NCBI GenBank assembly: GCA_964030785.1
Contig: OZ034967.1
Span: 57,019,665-57,083,664 of the forward strand
Length of the DNA: 64,000 bases
Reading direction: 5' to 3'
From: Siderastrea siderea
Taxonomy: Eukaryota; Cnidaria; Anthozoa; Scleractinia; Rhizangiidae
Below are positions 11,118-22,612 of this stretch, in pieces. Position 1 is the first letter of the stretch. Every line of letters begins with the position of its first letter. The translations under genes and the position numbers were made by a program. The notes under the pieces were generated by a model. The model worked only from the letters and a program-made list of their open reading frames with translations, did not search any database and was not told the origin of the DNA.

Positions 11118-11500
11118 GGATCTGTCCAATTACCGATGGACCGCTTTCAAGATATTTTGAAGGATTTATGTGATTTTTGACTGTTATGCTTGTGCCGAGG
11201 GCACAGCGAATTGCACTTGTAGTACTGTTGCCGATTGGCAGACAATTTGCTTGACAATCATTCTGAGTTTGAGCGACAATTATCCCAGTGCTCGCGCACG
11301 TTTAGTTTGATTATGCATAATTTGTATATATAAATATAGCCGATGGGCTGATTGCATTGTCTGTTTGTGTGGGTATGTTTTAGCATTTTTGATTTGGTTA
11401 TTATTCATTTCTTCTGCAGATTTTGCTTCAGTCACCTGCGTGGGGATCAGAATCTGTTGCTTGACTGAAACCCATTGTCAAACACTGTTTACACTCTAGA
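11118..11500. other. Non-coding stretch before the DIRS recombinase
   Basis: No gene seen. Includes AT-rich sequence with tatataaatatag at about 11330. The junction back to DIRS sequence lies somewhere between 11345 and 11500 and could not be placed. Confidence 0.35.
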
Positions 11501-12380
11501 GCTAAAGGAACTGTGTCTAAATACATAAGGGAAATTAATTTGTTTTTTCGCTATCAGAAGGCTGTGGGGCTGCCTCGCTCCTTGCCTGCTAATGTCGCCC
11601 ATTTAGCTTTGTATTTATCGCATTTACTAGATAAGAAGAAGGTATCTGCTGTTAGTATGGCTCATGCTGCCCTTAAATGGATCCATAGTATTTTGCCCTT
11701 AGCTAGTAACCCTTTAGATTTTGGACTTTGCAAGGATTTAGTTGAAGCGGAAAAACGATCAAGACTTGAACCTATAAAAAAAAGAAGGAACCGGTTTCGT
11801 TAGAATTAATTTATGTCTATCGGGCAATAAGTACGCTCATGATACTGCTACTCTTAAAGATTTAAGGTTTGCTGCTATGTGTGTTCTTTCTTTCGTAGGT
11901 CTTTTCCGTTCAAATGAGCTTCTCAACATCCGACTCTGCAATATCACAGTGTTTTCGGACTATACTACCGTTAAACTTCCGGAGAGTAAGACAGATGTTT
12001 ACAGAGAAGGTCAAGATGTGTTTATAAAAAAGTCCGGGAATTTTACGTGCCCCTGTCGGTTATTGTTAAAAAATTTAGATAGTGCTAATATTACCATTTC
12101 CATGTCCCCAGAATATTTGTTTAGAAACGTTGTTTTCCTTAAATCCGTTGGAAAGTATGTTTTGGGCAATAGGAAAATTTCCTACACCTGTTTTAGGCAG
12201 ATGTTCCAGGAATGTTTAAGCGACTTAGGCTATGATCAACGACTTTTTGCTTTGCATAGCTTTAGGTCTGGTGGCACTACTTCCACTGTGACCAATTTAA
12301 AGAATTGCCCTTCAAGAGAACGCCTATTGAAACTACATGGTCGCTGGAAGTCCGATCTCGCCAAGGACATGTATGTGTAA
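11500..12380 (+). pseudogene. DIRS-like tyrosine recombinase
   Basis: The N-terminal core-binding domain is in one frame (about 11507-11803, 'VSKYIREINLFFRYQ'). The catalytic domain is in another (11800-12380), with the shift in a run of A near 11795. Catalytic residues are all present: Arg in 'GLFRSNELLNI', His and Arg in 'HSFRSGGTTS', His in 'KLHGRWKSD', Tyr in 'AKDMYV'. A stop follows the tyrosine block at once, but the usual tail 'VERLNVAQS' can be read behind it. In the family this enzyme integrates circular DNA by site-specific strand exchange. Confidence 0.87.
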
Positions 12381-12715
12381 GAACAGGTTGTAGAGAGGCT
12401 GAATGTTGCTCAGAGCACTAGACTTTAGTTTTTTCACTTGCAATATTAAACTTTTAATTATTTACTGTATTTATGTAAGAGATTCTTTGGAATAAACGTT
12501 TCTCGCAGGTGTTTGTTTTACCCGAAACAAGCTACCCAACCTGTATGTACTCGCTCTTGTTCTCTTTTGTCTCTGTTTTTCTTGCAGCGTCCGACTTAGA
12601 AGGAAAATATTTTTCATTCGGTCGAACTTGGTGAGGAAGAATGAAAGTGTATTTTACGAGTCGGCGTGACGTGCGTTACCGCACGTGTGCCGCCTTATAA
12701 GGGTTGTTTAGAATA
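12381..12715. other. 3' end of DIRS-like element and return to duplicated flank
   Basis: No gene. Possible polyadenylation signal aataaa at 12490. From about 12700 ('gggttgtttagaataatta') the sequence matches 63845 onward, i.e. the 5' flank of the channel gene. Confidence 0.5.
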
Positions 12716-13395
12716 ATTACTTACCAGGAGCCATAATCGGTGATTCCATCGAAATAGAAGGAATATTTAAAATTTTCTAAAACTTGGTCCAGTTGGTAAT
12801 TATGTTTAGAACCTTTCAAAAATGCAATAAAAAATAGGCGTCACCGTGCTTGTTTTTTCACAAAATAGATAGCCATTAATAGCAACTATACGACCCGCAA
12901 GATTTTCCTGAGAAACCCTAGTAATCAGAAATGAGAACTATAGTTGCTTTGAAAAGGCATTGCTTGTATTGAAATATTGGAGCAGTTCAACAAAACAGAC
13001 AATTATCTTGTATTGTATACTATTTTAGTTGAACAGGAATCAAGATCATGAAATATATTTAAAAAATTGCGGCGAGCGTACATACCCTGCTGCACCTAAA
13101 GACGTGTTCTTTTCGGTATTTTAATAAAAATATCTCAAAGCAGAATTTTTAACTTTTCTCAAAATCGCGATATATTGTACTAGGCCGTATGCCATTTGAA
13201 TTTATGCATTAAAAAATGGGGGTCACCGAGCTCGTTTAGGAGAAAACGACCACTTATTTCTCTGAACAGCTCAGCTTTCATAGAAAACTTATAAAGTTCC
13301 GAAGGTGCGCGCGTTAATCACGCAAGAAATGATGCGCAGAAAGGATGCGTAATGCAATTGAAGGGAATCACCTTAATACCATTTTCAGTAGTGGC

Positions 13396-13442
13396 GTTGG
13401 CCCCATCGAAAAAGACAAATGTGCTATTTTTAGAAAAAATTG
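13396..13442 (+). repeat. Inner inverted repeat of the 12724-17017 element, left
   Basis: 'ccccatcgaaaaagacaaat' followed by 'gtgctatttttaga'. It recurs inverted at 16930-16973. The right copy is about 45 bases from the element end while the left one is about 670 bases in, so extra sequence probably entered the left side. Confidence 0.75.
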
Positions 13443-13605
13443 AGCCATCGCGCGTGACACACGAGCGTGTATGTTGCGAGGACTTCGCGCAAAGAAAAGC
13501 AAACAAAAAGGCGTCGGAATTACCTTCGTTGGAGATGAAGAAATTCAGTTTATGTCATCAGTGTCACTTCCAAATTTGAGGCAAGCCTCTAGGTAGACCT
13601 TTCTG

Positions 13606-14067
13606 GATAGTGACTCTGAACATGAGGATTGTACAAGTGATTCCGATTATGGCAGTGAAAATATTTTAGACAAATCCCGTGGCGAAGATGTGTCCGACAT
13701 GTCGGACGAGGATTTCCCCGTGAGACGGATGAAACGGGCAAAAACGAGGAAACAGTTGAATGCGAATCAGGCAGTAAACGGGAAAAAACATCCCGAAAAT
13801 ATATTTCCTCTGAGGACGTACAGAGATCGAGGGGCAGACGCAAAGACTGTCCAGACTGTTATTAAAATGAATGCCCAAGCAAGGTGTGAAGAAAAGTTAC
13901 GCACTGATAAATCATTTTCACTATTTCCACTGCAAAAGAAAATAGTAACATGGATTCAAACTACCGAATCAGGAAAGAAAACGTTTGCCGAGATTTCTCA
14001 GCGTATGTTTTCTGAAATAATGTCCGCCTTTAATTACCGAAGTGGCGTAAATGAAGACAAAAAATAG
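13606..14067 (+). CDS. Unidentified open frame with acidic then basic region (element-encoded?)
   Basis: Open from about 13606 with no clear start; ATG codons at 13690 and 13705. The first 30 residues are Ser/Asp/Glu-rich ('DSEHEDCTSDSDYGSEN'), followed by a basic patch ('RRMKRAKTRKQ') and about 90 mixed residues ending at a TAA. The pattern suits a nuclear protein or the N-terminal part of an element protein, but no family was recognised. It lies inside the TIR-bounded element 12724-17017. It may be an exon or a fossil. Confidence 0.35.
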   Translation, partial: DSDSEHEDCTSDSDYGSENILDKSRGEDVSDMSDEDFPVRRMKRAKTRKQLNANQAVNGKKHPENIFPLRTYRDRGADAKTVQTVIKMNAQARCEEKLRTDKSFSLFPLQKKIVTWIQTTESGKKTFAEISQRMFSEIMSAFNYRSGVNEDKK

Positions 14068-14678
14068 CTAAAAGCGCGCTTTTTAAAAATATTTTCAATC
14101 AAATTGCTGTCGCGGTGCGTTAATCATCGACAAAATAGAGAACTGGAAAAACACCAAGAAAAAAACTACTTCCGTTGATGAGAAGGAGAGAGTCGCAGTG
14201 AAACTTCATGCTGCCTAGTACTGAATATTACTTTACTGGGGACTGAATTTACGAACCTAGAAGGAATATATAGCGCAGTGGACGTGGCAAGGGTTTCAAC
14301 GATAGAGTGAACTTAATTTTTTTTTCTCCACCAGCAACCCGGGGAGAGAAATCACTTTTTATCGAAGTTAAATTAAGGAGAAATTACAACTGAACGTCAC
14401 TGAGACACAAATCTAAAATGTCTCAGGGTGCTTGATTTCTTAGGACGAAAAGAAACTGTAGAAATAGAAATTTAAGCATTTAGCGCTGCCGTTAACAATT
14501 TCTTTCATCGTCAAGTCAATCACTTGTTCTTAAAATTTCACAAACAGAAGGTTTTGACTCCGAAATATCGAGACAAGATAACATATAGCACAGTAAAATG
14601 GGAGAAAAGCATTTAATAAAAATTGTCACACTTTTATGGCATGTCATTTCAAAAATCATGCAGCAGTCTGAACAACAA

Positions 14679-16021
14679 TTCCCTGCTAGCAGAGGCCCCT
14701 TTTCCTTTGTATTCGCTGAGCTGACGGACGGGACGAAAAGCGACCTCTGCCATGGGTCGAAACTCCCTTTGATTCAACCGCCGTCCATGGTCGTGGACGG
14801 CGGTTTCCGAAACGCATGCTCCCTGTATTGTTTGCTGGCCGTGACTTGAGCCCACTCTATCTCGCGCATTCCTTTACAGTTATTCCGCTGTCATTTAGTG
14901 AGCCTGCATAGTAACATGCCGTCCTGGAAAGAGGACTAAACTCGTGAAGAGTTACGTTTACTTTCTCTCGTTTTTGTTAACATGGACGAAGAAACACTCG
15001 ACAAGTTAAGGAATGGAATTTAGAGCGAAGAAAACATCTGTCAAGGCGAAGGACAACCTTCCACCTCCAAAGATTTTTCGAGCTGCGGACTTTCTGTGAA
15101 ATGCTCCAGCACTTCTACGAGTCTACGGTAGAGTAAATTCCACATTTGATTGTAAATTTGTATCGAAATCGCTTTTTAATTGAGGGATTCTTCATATTCC
15201 TTACAGTTCTCGGAAAAGTTTTGAAAAACGTGCACAGTTCGCATCACCAAATGCTCTTCAAAATAACTTGCACATCGAGCGAAATCGCTTGCGCGTAGCT
15301 TCCCTCGAAGAAAGAATTGAACGCGTTTGGTCTTCGGAAACAAGTAAAGACGTGTTTTAATAAATGTATTATTCAGAAAAGCTTACTGTCTCTTCTTCTG
15401 TGTACCTTCATTCATAAAATTTCGAAAAGTAGTAATCTGACCTAAACAGACACAAATGCTCTGTTGTGGTTTGATTTCACGCGCGAGACAACATGAGAAA
15501 TCTCTCGCGGAAATTTTCAAAATTTTGACTTTGAGATTGTATAATTCTTAATTGACAACTGGTGTATTTTATTTAAAAGTAAGAAATTTTAACTATTCTA
15601 GATCAAGTGAGTGTTGTTTTTTCGAACCAAAAATTGTCCTTTCGTACTGCACATGGTTTGTTTATTACCAACTGCTAATTTAGTGAAGCGATCATAAAAC
15701 ACGCAGCCTTCAATGAGTTAATTTTTAATACCGTAGATTAGACAACAACTATCTCTAGACGAACTGTCTACTTTTTTTAGGGTTTTGGAGAACTCGCCAT
15801 TCACGACAACAAAACTGTGCAGGTGTTTTTTGGCGCGCTAATTTAGAAAGGTGGCAGTCGTCAGCTGATCACGTGCTAAAAGCATCACGTGACGTTTCGG
15901 TCGCTAAGTAACCGTGGCGCATGCTCAACACAGTTCATTTCGACCCATGGCAGAGGTCCCTTTTCGTCCCGCCCGTCAGCTCAGCGAATACAAAGGAAAA
16001 GGGGCCTCTGCTAGCAGGGAA
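14679..16021. mobile_element. Non-autonomous TIR element with perfect 9-bp target duplication
   Basis: GAACAACAA flanks the element on both sides (14670-14678 and 16022-16030). Terminal inverted repeats of about 85 bases start TTCCCTGCTAGCAGAGG and end with its complement; they continue through 'ctttgtattcgctgagctga'. The 1.34 kb interior holds only remnants of coding sequence (a short ATG frame near 14982 stops early). A 9-bp duplication with long TIRs is the usual signature of Mutator-like elements; that placement is inferred from the ends only. It is nested in the 12724-17017 element. Confidence 0.75.
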
Positions 16022-16929
16022 GAACAACAAGCATTGAACAAATTTAGTAGCACTGAAGGGCGACATTTTTTGGCTATCCCACGCAAAATTGACACTGGTT
16101 CACCTGTAATCGTTGTAGCTCTATCTGTGTTCCAGGATCTCCAAATGTTCAGAAACAAATCGGATGCCCTGTAAAATACGTTAAATCGCTTTCACAGTTG
16201 TTTGAGAGTTGCTTTTACTAGTCCGTCCGCGGGCTCTAAACTGCATGAGAACAACTGCGTTTTGTGGTTTGCATTTAAAAAAGTAAGATGGTGAATTCTA
16301 AAGTTCCTCACCTCCGTAGTCTTGTTTCAGTGATCTGAATAGAAATTATCGTTCAAGTTAAAATATTAATTCTGTCTTCAGTTCGATCAAACAAACACAT
16401 GATGGCGCCGTTGTCAGCGTTGTACGAACGGAGCGATTACAAACTCGTTCACTTGAACTCCCGCAGCTACAACGTTGGGATCGTACAGCTTCAATCCGCT
16501 TGGAATGATGCTTACAACAATTTTTCAGGAAAAATCTAACACGTACCACATTTCAGAGCCCATAATTGGAATATTTTTCCCAAACTATGTGCTTACAAGT
16601 ACGTTCACTTCGGACCAGTTTCATTGATTCATTCAGCTCCGAAAAGAAACGCTGCAACACTTCGGAAGGTTTTGGCGCCTTTTTCAGTTAGTCATGTGAT
16701 CGCGATCGATTCTTGTTCCCTTTTATCTCGGAGTTTCTCTCTCTCTTTTTTCTCTTTATTGAGTTTATAGCAACTAGTGATTGCTATTTTAATGATAAAA
16801 ACAATTATTGTATTCGGGCTTCCTGGATATCAAATAATTATAACCATTCGCTATCTGTCATGTACAGTGCGCACTCGTTGTACGCAAATTTGCGTGTACC
16901 CACGGGCGTTTATGACGTTGAGGGTGGCG

Positions 16930-16973
16930 CAATTTTCTCTAAAAATAGCACATTTGTCTTTTTCGATGGGGCC
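16930..16973 (-). repeat. Inner inverted repeat of the 12724-17017 element, right
   Basis: Complement of 13396-13442 with few changes. Confidence 0.75.
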
Positions 16974-17017
16974 GCGTGGACCCGCGCTTACGGTCTCCGT
17001 CCCCGATTATGGCTCCT

Positions 17018-17170
17018 ATTACTTACTTCAACGCACATCCAGCTCAACAAGGGTTGACATTCAGTAAAATTTTTGCACAGCCCCAAACAAGACTAGCACA
17101 TTAAACCGACGTTAATTATACATTCATTCACTTTCACGCTTCACCGATTCTCATAAAGAAACCACAATCA
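17018..17170. repeat. Continuation of the duplicated 5' flank (copy A)
   Basis: Matches 63858-64000: 'cttcaacgcac' plus 'cagctcaacaa', then 'agactagcacattaaaccga' and 'cgttaattatacattca'. It therefore extends the flank of the exon at 1678-1756 that was separated by the insertions in between. Confidence 0.8.
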
Positions 17171-19050
17171 TGAATAATTAGAGCTTAAAACGTCGGAAAA
17201 TGTATGTGTAATTAGTATATGAGGTTGTGGGGAGATTTTACTGGGCCAAATTATTAATTTCGTTTTCTATTTCCTATAAGTGGGATTATACAAACAGTTC
17301 CTCTTATTGACAGAGGAAACAAAAAACTGAAGGAATTTGGAATTTGTGGTAAAAGAACGCTATAGTACTATGTAGAAATTGTTTGTATTGCGTTCCCTTG
17401 GTTTTTCAAGAGCTCTTGAAACATTTGGAAATTTTTTCAACAGCTGGGTAAATTTTAGTAAGACATGCAATGTCATATTCATTAGCGATAAGTCACCTTG
17501 TAATCCACTTAATAATTTTTAATACCAAAAAACCATAATTGAACAAGGAACAAGGAAACTAAAATTTAAGCATTGGGCAGTTCTAACAATCATTATTAAT
17601 AATTGTTATTAAATAATAATAATAATAATAACAATAATAATAATAATTATTATTATTATTATTAACAAAAATCAAGTGGTTTACTTGCTGTACAGAAGCA
17701 TTCGCTTATGGGTAATAAAAAAGAGCAATAATATGCAAGATAACTAAAATCCTGTCAGAATAAATTTCTTACATAAATTAGCGCTTTAAAGTGTACTTGA
17801 ATGCCATGCAACATTATTTTTGTGAATAGCGAAGACGCGAATAATCCCACAACTTTATAGACTTTAAGATCAGAATTATAGTACGACCCACGTCGTGTTG
17901 AGCAGTGTAATATATAGATTTAGTCAGACCTAAAAGGGGAGCTCCATGTTCCATTTTTTTAATTGCTGGAACATATTCATTTTTTTAAAGTAATAACCAA
18001 AAAAAAGAACGGAAAAAAATTTGCTCCGTCCGAGAGTCGAGCCACCGAGCCGCTGAACCACAGGAATAAAAAGGGAACTTGCTAATCACTGCACAACCTT
18101 TACTACGTCATCAAATCAGGGTTTTATTTTAATACGTAAATAGCTGTTTGTTTATTGATTGCATTTCGACTGACATATACACGGGTGTTTTTCTTGGGGA
18201 AATGTGTTCGGACCGCTGCAAAAACCATGGTTGTCTTCATATTCCATAATCTGTTGTTACAAGAAAGAGGTTTCTAACTTTTCTCTTGCAATTAGTCTTT
18301 GCGAGACATTCGACGAACTTTCGATTGAATTCTTTCCGGGACAGACATGTTTATTAATCAAACAGATGTAAGAAGAAAAAGGTAACAGCTAGCTAAATAA
18401 TGAATTCACGCTGAGTAAATCTGAAACGACGATTGCATTGAAAAGGTGAAAACTTACCAGTTGGAGAATCCAAAATAAGTTTAAAATAAATGACAGTATA
18501 CTCCTAGTACATAAGTAAAACAAAAATCAATTATTAGATGGCCCTTTATAGATCTACACAATGGTCTGACAAAGTAGACGAAACAGAGAAAAGGTTTCTA
18601 CAGTAAAAATAAAACTTCACACCTAACATACCTGAGGTGTTCCCAGTCCAAAGTCAAAGTGAGTCAGTGGCTGAGATGTTGGATGTTTTAAACTCTTGAT
18701 AATCCGTAAAAGGAACTAAACGTCTTCTTGATGCCATGCCAACAGAAGGCGTGGTTTGAAAAGCACTTAAGGTGGTCTGTTTTGATGTTTTTATTCCGTG
18801 TTACCCAATTTGCGGTTTTTTAATTACTTATGATTGGAATTTGTTCCTTCTTCCTCATAGGGTTAGAGTCACGAGATACGTTTATGGGTATTGTGCAATA
18901 TATTGACCTTTAAGTGAAGCTTTCGCTTGTTATTTTAGTATATTTGTTTTTAAAATGTATATGACTACCTGCAAATTCGCCCAATCCTTAACAAAATTTG
19001 CGGTGGGACTAGGGGAAAGTACTTCGCATTGGCTTTCAGCGTGAATGTGG
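17171..19050. other. Non-coding, AT-rich
   Basis: No gene recognised on either strand. Contains an imperfect (AAT)n/(ATT)n palindromic microsatellite at 17611-17665. Confidence 0.5.
17611..17665. repeat. (AAT)n-(ATT)n palindromic microsatellite
   Basis: A run of AAT units followed by ATT units, able to form a hairpin. Confidence 0.9.
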
Positions 19051-19051
19051 G

Positions 19052-19600
19052 CCCCAGTCACACTTCAGTATTTCATCCTGATATTCAAGAGTTAGAACCA
19101 AGGGTAGAACCATCCTGTGCGGGATAATAAAGCTTAAATAAGCTTTACGCCAAAAAAAAAACTGTTCTGTGGCTTTCAGTGGCTTTCTGTGGCTGTTCTG
19201 TGGCTTTCAATGATCACGCTGAAAACTGTGGCTTTCATGCTGTGATGCACATGTAACTAAGAGTTGTAGAATATGCATGAAGATCCTAGAATGAAAACAA
19301 ACTTTTCAAATAAAAATCCCAAATGGTCACACCTTAGGATTACACTCACAGTTCTCAAAAGTTAGAGCCCCCTTGGACAGCATAGAAAACAGTACCACAA
19401 GAAGGTACCGCTCGGTAGCTTTCATTTGAATGGTCACACATCAGGATTTCATCCACAGACTCAAAAGTTACAACCACCTTAAACAGCACACGTAGTCAAG
19501 GGCACACGTATGAAAAGAAAGTACTGCTCAGTAGCTCATATTTGAACGGTCACACTTTAATCCATAGACTGAATAGTCAGAACTACATTTAACGTTATTT
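19052..19600. repeat. Degenerate tandem repeat, unit about 110 bases
   Basis: The pattern 'ggtcacac..(c/t)aggat(t)..ca..c..actcaaaagttagaacc' recurs at about 19057, 19325, 19432 and 19548, with 'gtactgctcagtagct' between copies. Units are diverged and the first is separated by a simple 'gtggctttc' repeat (about 19170-19240). Confidence 0.6.
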
Positions 19601-19902
19601 GACACTAAGCTTAGACTCCAGGAGAGAAAGGATTAATTTCACAGGTTCAGTGACCCTAAAGCGGAAGCCGCTCAAGCTGTTGAACTTTCACAGAAAATAC
19701 TTGTTTTTCGAGCATTTTTTCTTCAAAGGGAACTTAACAAACAGATTGATTTGGGTCTGTTTCTTTTTTGTTTTGTTTTCTTATGGTCCATAGCCGATCC
19801 TACTTTGAACTGGATTTTACAAACTGAATTAAGCGAGTTAGCATATTTAATTTGATTATTTTCAAAGTCATATATTATTTGCTCTTTAATTTTTAATTGC
19901 TT

Positions 19903-20257
19903 GACGTCATTCTTTGTTCACTTAGTGGTTTGTTTTTTTCCCCTGGTTTTACCTTTGTTCTTATGATGTGTTCTTTAGTGACATTTTTGTTTGTAAAGGC
20001 TAGTTTCCATATGATCGCTGCGATCGCTACAAAAAAGTTTAGCGATCCTTACGACTACAAGTTTCCATATGATCGCTGCGATCGCTACAGAATTAAAAAA
20101 ATGCCCGAGAGGACCTGGAACAAACAACGACGTACTGTGTTCTGGTATATTCTTTAAATTCTTAATTCCTTAAGGGTATGCTTTTATTGCCAGACGTCAT
20201 TCTTTGCTCACTAAGTGGTTTGTTTTTTTTCCTTGTTTTATCTTTGTTCTTATTAGT
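19903..20257. repeat. Direct repeat pair around a dispersed repeat fragment
   Basis: About 62 bases beginning 'gacgtcattctttg' and 'cactaagtggtttg' occur at 19903-19964 and 20195-20257. Between them lies a fragment with two copies of 'tttccatatgatcgctgcga'. The flanking pair could be a target-side duplication or an old local duplication. Confidence 0.65.
19965..20061 (+). repeat. 97-bp dispersed repeat, copy 1
   Basis: Nearly identical to 22613-22709. Contains the palindrome cgatcgctgcgatcg-like 'gatcgctgcgatc' and 'agcgatccttacgactacaa'. Confidence 0.85.
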
Positions 20258-20259
20258 GT

Positions 20260-21610
20260 TTTGTCCCTTTTCCGAACAAAGAGATAAGTATCTTTTTTCT
20301 CCTTTATTGTAAATCCTTTTAAGTTACTTTTCTTATTTGACTTGTTTGTGTCGGTTCTAAGTAATTATAACTCATTTGCTTTGAGATGCTGTACAAACGA
20401 TAACATATATCTGAAAAATTATAATCAAGTGTCGCTGATGGCAGAAAAGCAATTTTCATGATTATGCTAATATTTTTTCTAACAACCAAAGGTGGGCATG
20501 AAAAACTGTGAATTTTCTTGTCTTTACCCGTATTGAAATTTCTGTAATGAAAAATTTGTTTTACTTCCACCTCACGGTCCTTGGAACAGCAGTTGATTTG
20601 TGATCCTAAACTGCCAGCACATTGGTTAAATATAACAGCTTCCTAAGCTAGGTAACAGTCACATTCCATACATTTCTAACTGCGTAATGGCAAATTTATC
20701 TGTAAAATAGATAGCGAATTCTGCAAGATTTAATTTATTACACAAGTTCCACTGTAAGACGTTTCAGTCCAGCAGATTCTATTGCTTCTTAAACCTTCTA
20801 GGCAATGCTTTTAAGTGAAATACCGCAAGATATTTCAGTTCACTCAGTGTTTCACTATTCTCACCAATCGACAGACGAATACCGCTGGCAAACAGACAGA
20901 TAACTTTTTCTTTCTTTACCGCACTCGAGCACCTAAGTAATTAGCTTTCAGGCAGACAAAGGCGATTTCCTACGCAATGCTGTGGTTACATCATTTGTTA
21001 TAAAAGTTGGGACTTTCTTTTCTTTCAGTTTATAAAACTTTTGAAGCCAGCTGTGTGTTTATTTAGTGCATAACAAATTGACTTGTCCCCCATCAGGTCA
21101 AAGGGACACGAATTACTCTTGCTGCTTTTTAGGCTCTCCGTACCACTGTTGCTTGATTGGCATTTCAATGGTTTAATATGTAATTTTAAATAAAAACTTT
21201 AATTCAACGCATTTCTACAAAGTCTACGCAATTAATTATATTGATAACTGTGTGAAATTCGTTGAAATCCATTAAGCATGATTAGGGCCTAGAGCAAATT
21301 AGCAAAATTTTGCTCATTTGCATAAGCTTTAGCACATCAAAAGCTCGACGTTTAATTAACTAAACTATCGAAAATCGTTGATCATGACAAATCTTACTCG
21401 TTTGAGACTGATTTTGGTTGATTTATCAGGTTTAATGAAAAAAAGAACACATTTGAAACAAAATGTCCTTTTCTTTAAAGTAGTCACAAGTTGCAACAAA
21501 TTGTTCTCGAATACCTCAAACCTTTCCGTTCATGAAGTCACAGAAGTCAGTCCAAGAGCACCTGAACTGGAAGTGTAACTTGCAGCGCTAGCTGGAGTGT
21601 CGCAAGTGTT
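20260..21610. other. Non-coding
   Basis: No gene or structured element recognised. Open frames are short and without bias. Confidence 0.45.
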
Positions 21611-21616
21611 TATTAA

Positions 21617-22531
21617 TGCATGGTTCAATTCTACCTGTTACCATCCCCCCCCCGGGCATACCCCCGGGGATTTGCAATTTTTTTCTCACTTGGCGGTCTA
21701 TTCCCCACCCCCGGGCACGCAGAAAGAGACAATTCCCCACCCCCGGGACTCCTCATCGACCACCAATACGTTGTTTTGTAGCAAAACCAGACGTTTTGGC
21801 AAGAACTTCAACTATTTTTTAGAGTTTATTGAACGAAGGACACTATATAACAAAAACATGAACACTATATTTGAAAAAGAAAACTGAAGATAAAGCTCCA
21901 ACCGCACTGGCATACGGCTAGCAAGTAACGAAATGTTCTTTGCCACGTGTTTTATTCTAAATCTAGCGCATACGCACAAGAGGCCCGTGAACAAACTGAT
22001 GGCAGCATTTTACCGAGGGGCTTTCTTAGCTTGTTTCATAAGAACACTGGACTGAGACCTCTGTTTAATATTAAGCCGTGCGTCCGTTTTTATATAAAGT
22101 CTATTTTATAAGTCGTCTTACATTATTATACATAAATACGCTGAACAAATATTTCTTTGTTTGTTACGAACGCCATCCATCCGCGCATCAATGCGGGCAC
22201 ATTCGTTTAACAATTTATAATAATAAAGGTACCTTCGAATACAAATTTTAATTTTGAGAGTTTATTCTTCTTTAAACAGTCTGCTACAAATTCTAGAGAT
22301 TTTCCCCGGGAATAGGCAGTCTTCTCCGCGCGGTCCGGCGCCATCGTGTCAACCGAGAAGTGACGTACTTTACAAGAACAGCAAGAAGTGTATTTTTTTT
22401 AATTTGCCCCGCCCCCCTCCCCCCGGGACAAGACCGCTTCAAACAATTCCCCACCCCCGGGCCTGAAGGGCTGGACTTGTCCCCGGGGTTGCCCGGGGGG
22501 GGGATGGTAACACGTAAAATTGAACCATGCA
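21617..22531. mobile_element. TIR element with C-rich ends and TAA target duplication
   Basis: Inverted ends of about 45 bases: TGCATGGTTCAATT, then 'gttaccatcccccccccggg', and the complement at the right end. TAA is duplicated at 21614-21616 and 22532-22534. The motif 'ttccccacccccggg' recurs several times on one or the other strand near both ends. There is no transposase. A 3-bp TWA duplication fits PIF/Harbinger-type MITEs; this is inferred. Confidence 0.75.
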
Positions 22532-22612
22532 TAAGCAGCAGTAAGTAACCTAAAGAGTTTCAGTGTTTTGGTTTCAATGGAGAATTAATTCACAGAGACA
22601 TTTTACGATTGT

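Larger units (their letters stand above)
3690..12490 (+). mobile_element. DIRS-like (tyrosine recombinase) retroelement, dead, with nested insertions
   Basis: Order on the plus strand: possible gag remnant (3758-4020), reverse transcriptase (4023-4467 and 8336-8650), RNase H (to 9448), a conserved post-RNase H region (9449-9858) and a tyrosine recombinase (about 11500-12380). RT plus RNase H plus tyrosine recombinase without an aspartate integrase defines DIRS-like elements. The coding part is interrupted twice, by 4468-8332 inside the RT and by about 9880-11390 before the recombinase. In addition there is an in-frame stop at 4398, a 1-bp frameshift just before the catalytic DD near 8568, a stop at 9446, and frameshifts in homopolymers near 9520 and 11795. 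The exact ends were not found. Confidence 0.85.
12724..17017. mobile_element. 4.3 kb element with short TIRs and 8-bp target duplication
   Basis: Flanked by ATTACTTA on both sides (12716-12723 and 17018-17025). The uninterrupted target is seen at about 63858-63875, where 'attacctactttaacgc' is continuous. Ends are inverted: AGGAGCCATAATCGG near 12726 and CCGATTATGGCTCCT at 17003-17017; two extra C lie at the left end. A further inverted pair lies inside (13396-13442 with 16930-16973). An 8-bp duplication occurs in hAT, P, Merlin and some other cut-and-paste families. No transposase was recognised, so the family is open. Confidence 0.7.

Noticed and set aside
14649..16174. Matching proteins on opposite strands (14649-14855 minus, 15914-16174 plus)
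   Set aside because: They are translations of the terminal inverted repeats of one transposon.
18010..18070. tRNA-like A and B boxes on the minus strand
   Set aside because: The two box-like words are only a few bases apart and no tRNA fold is possible.
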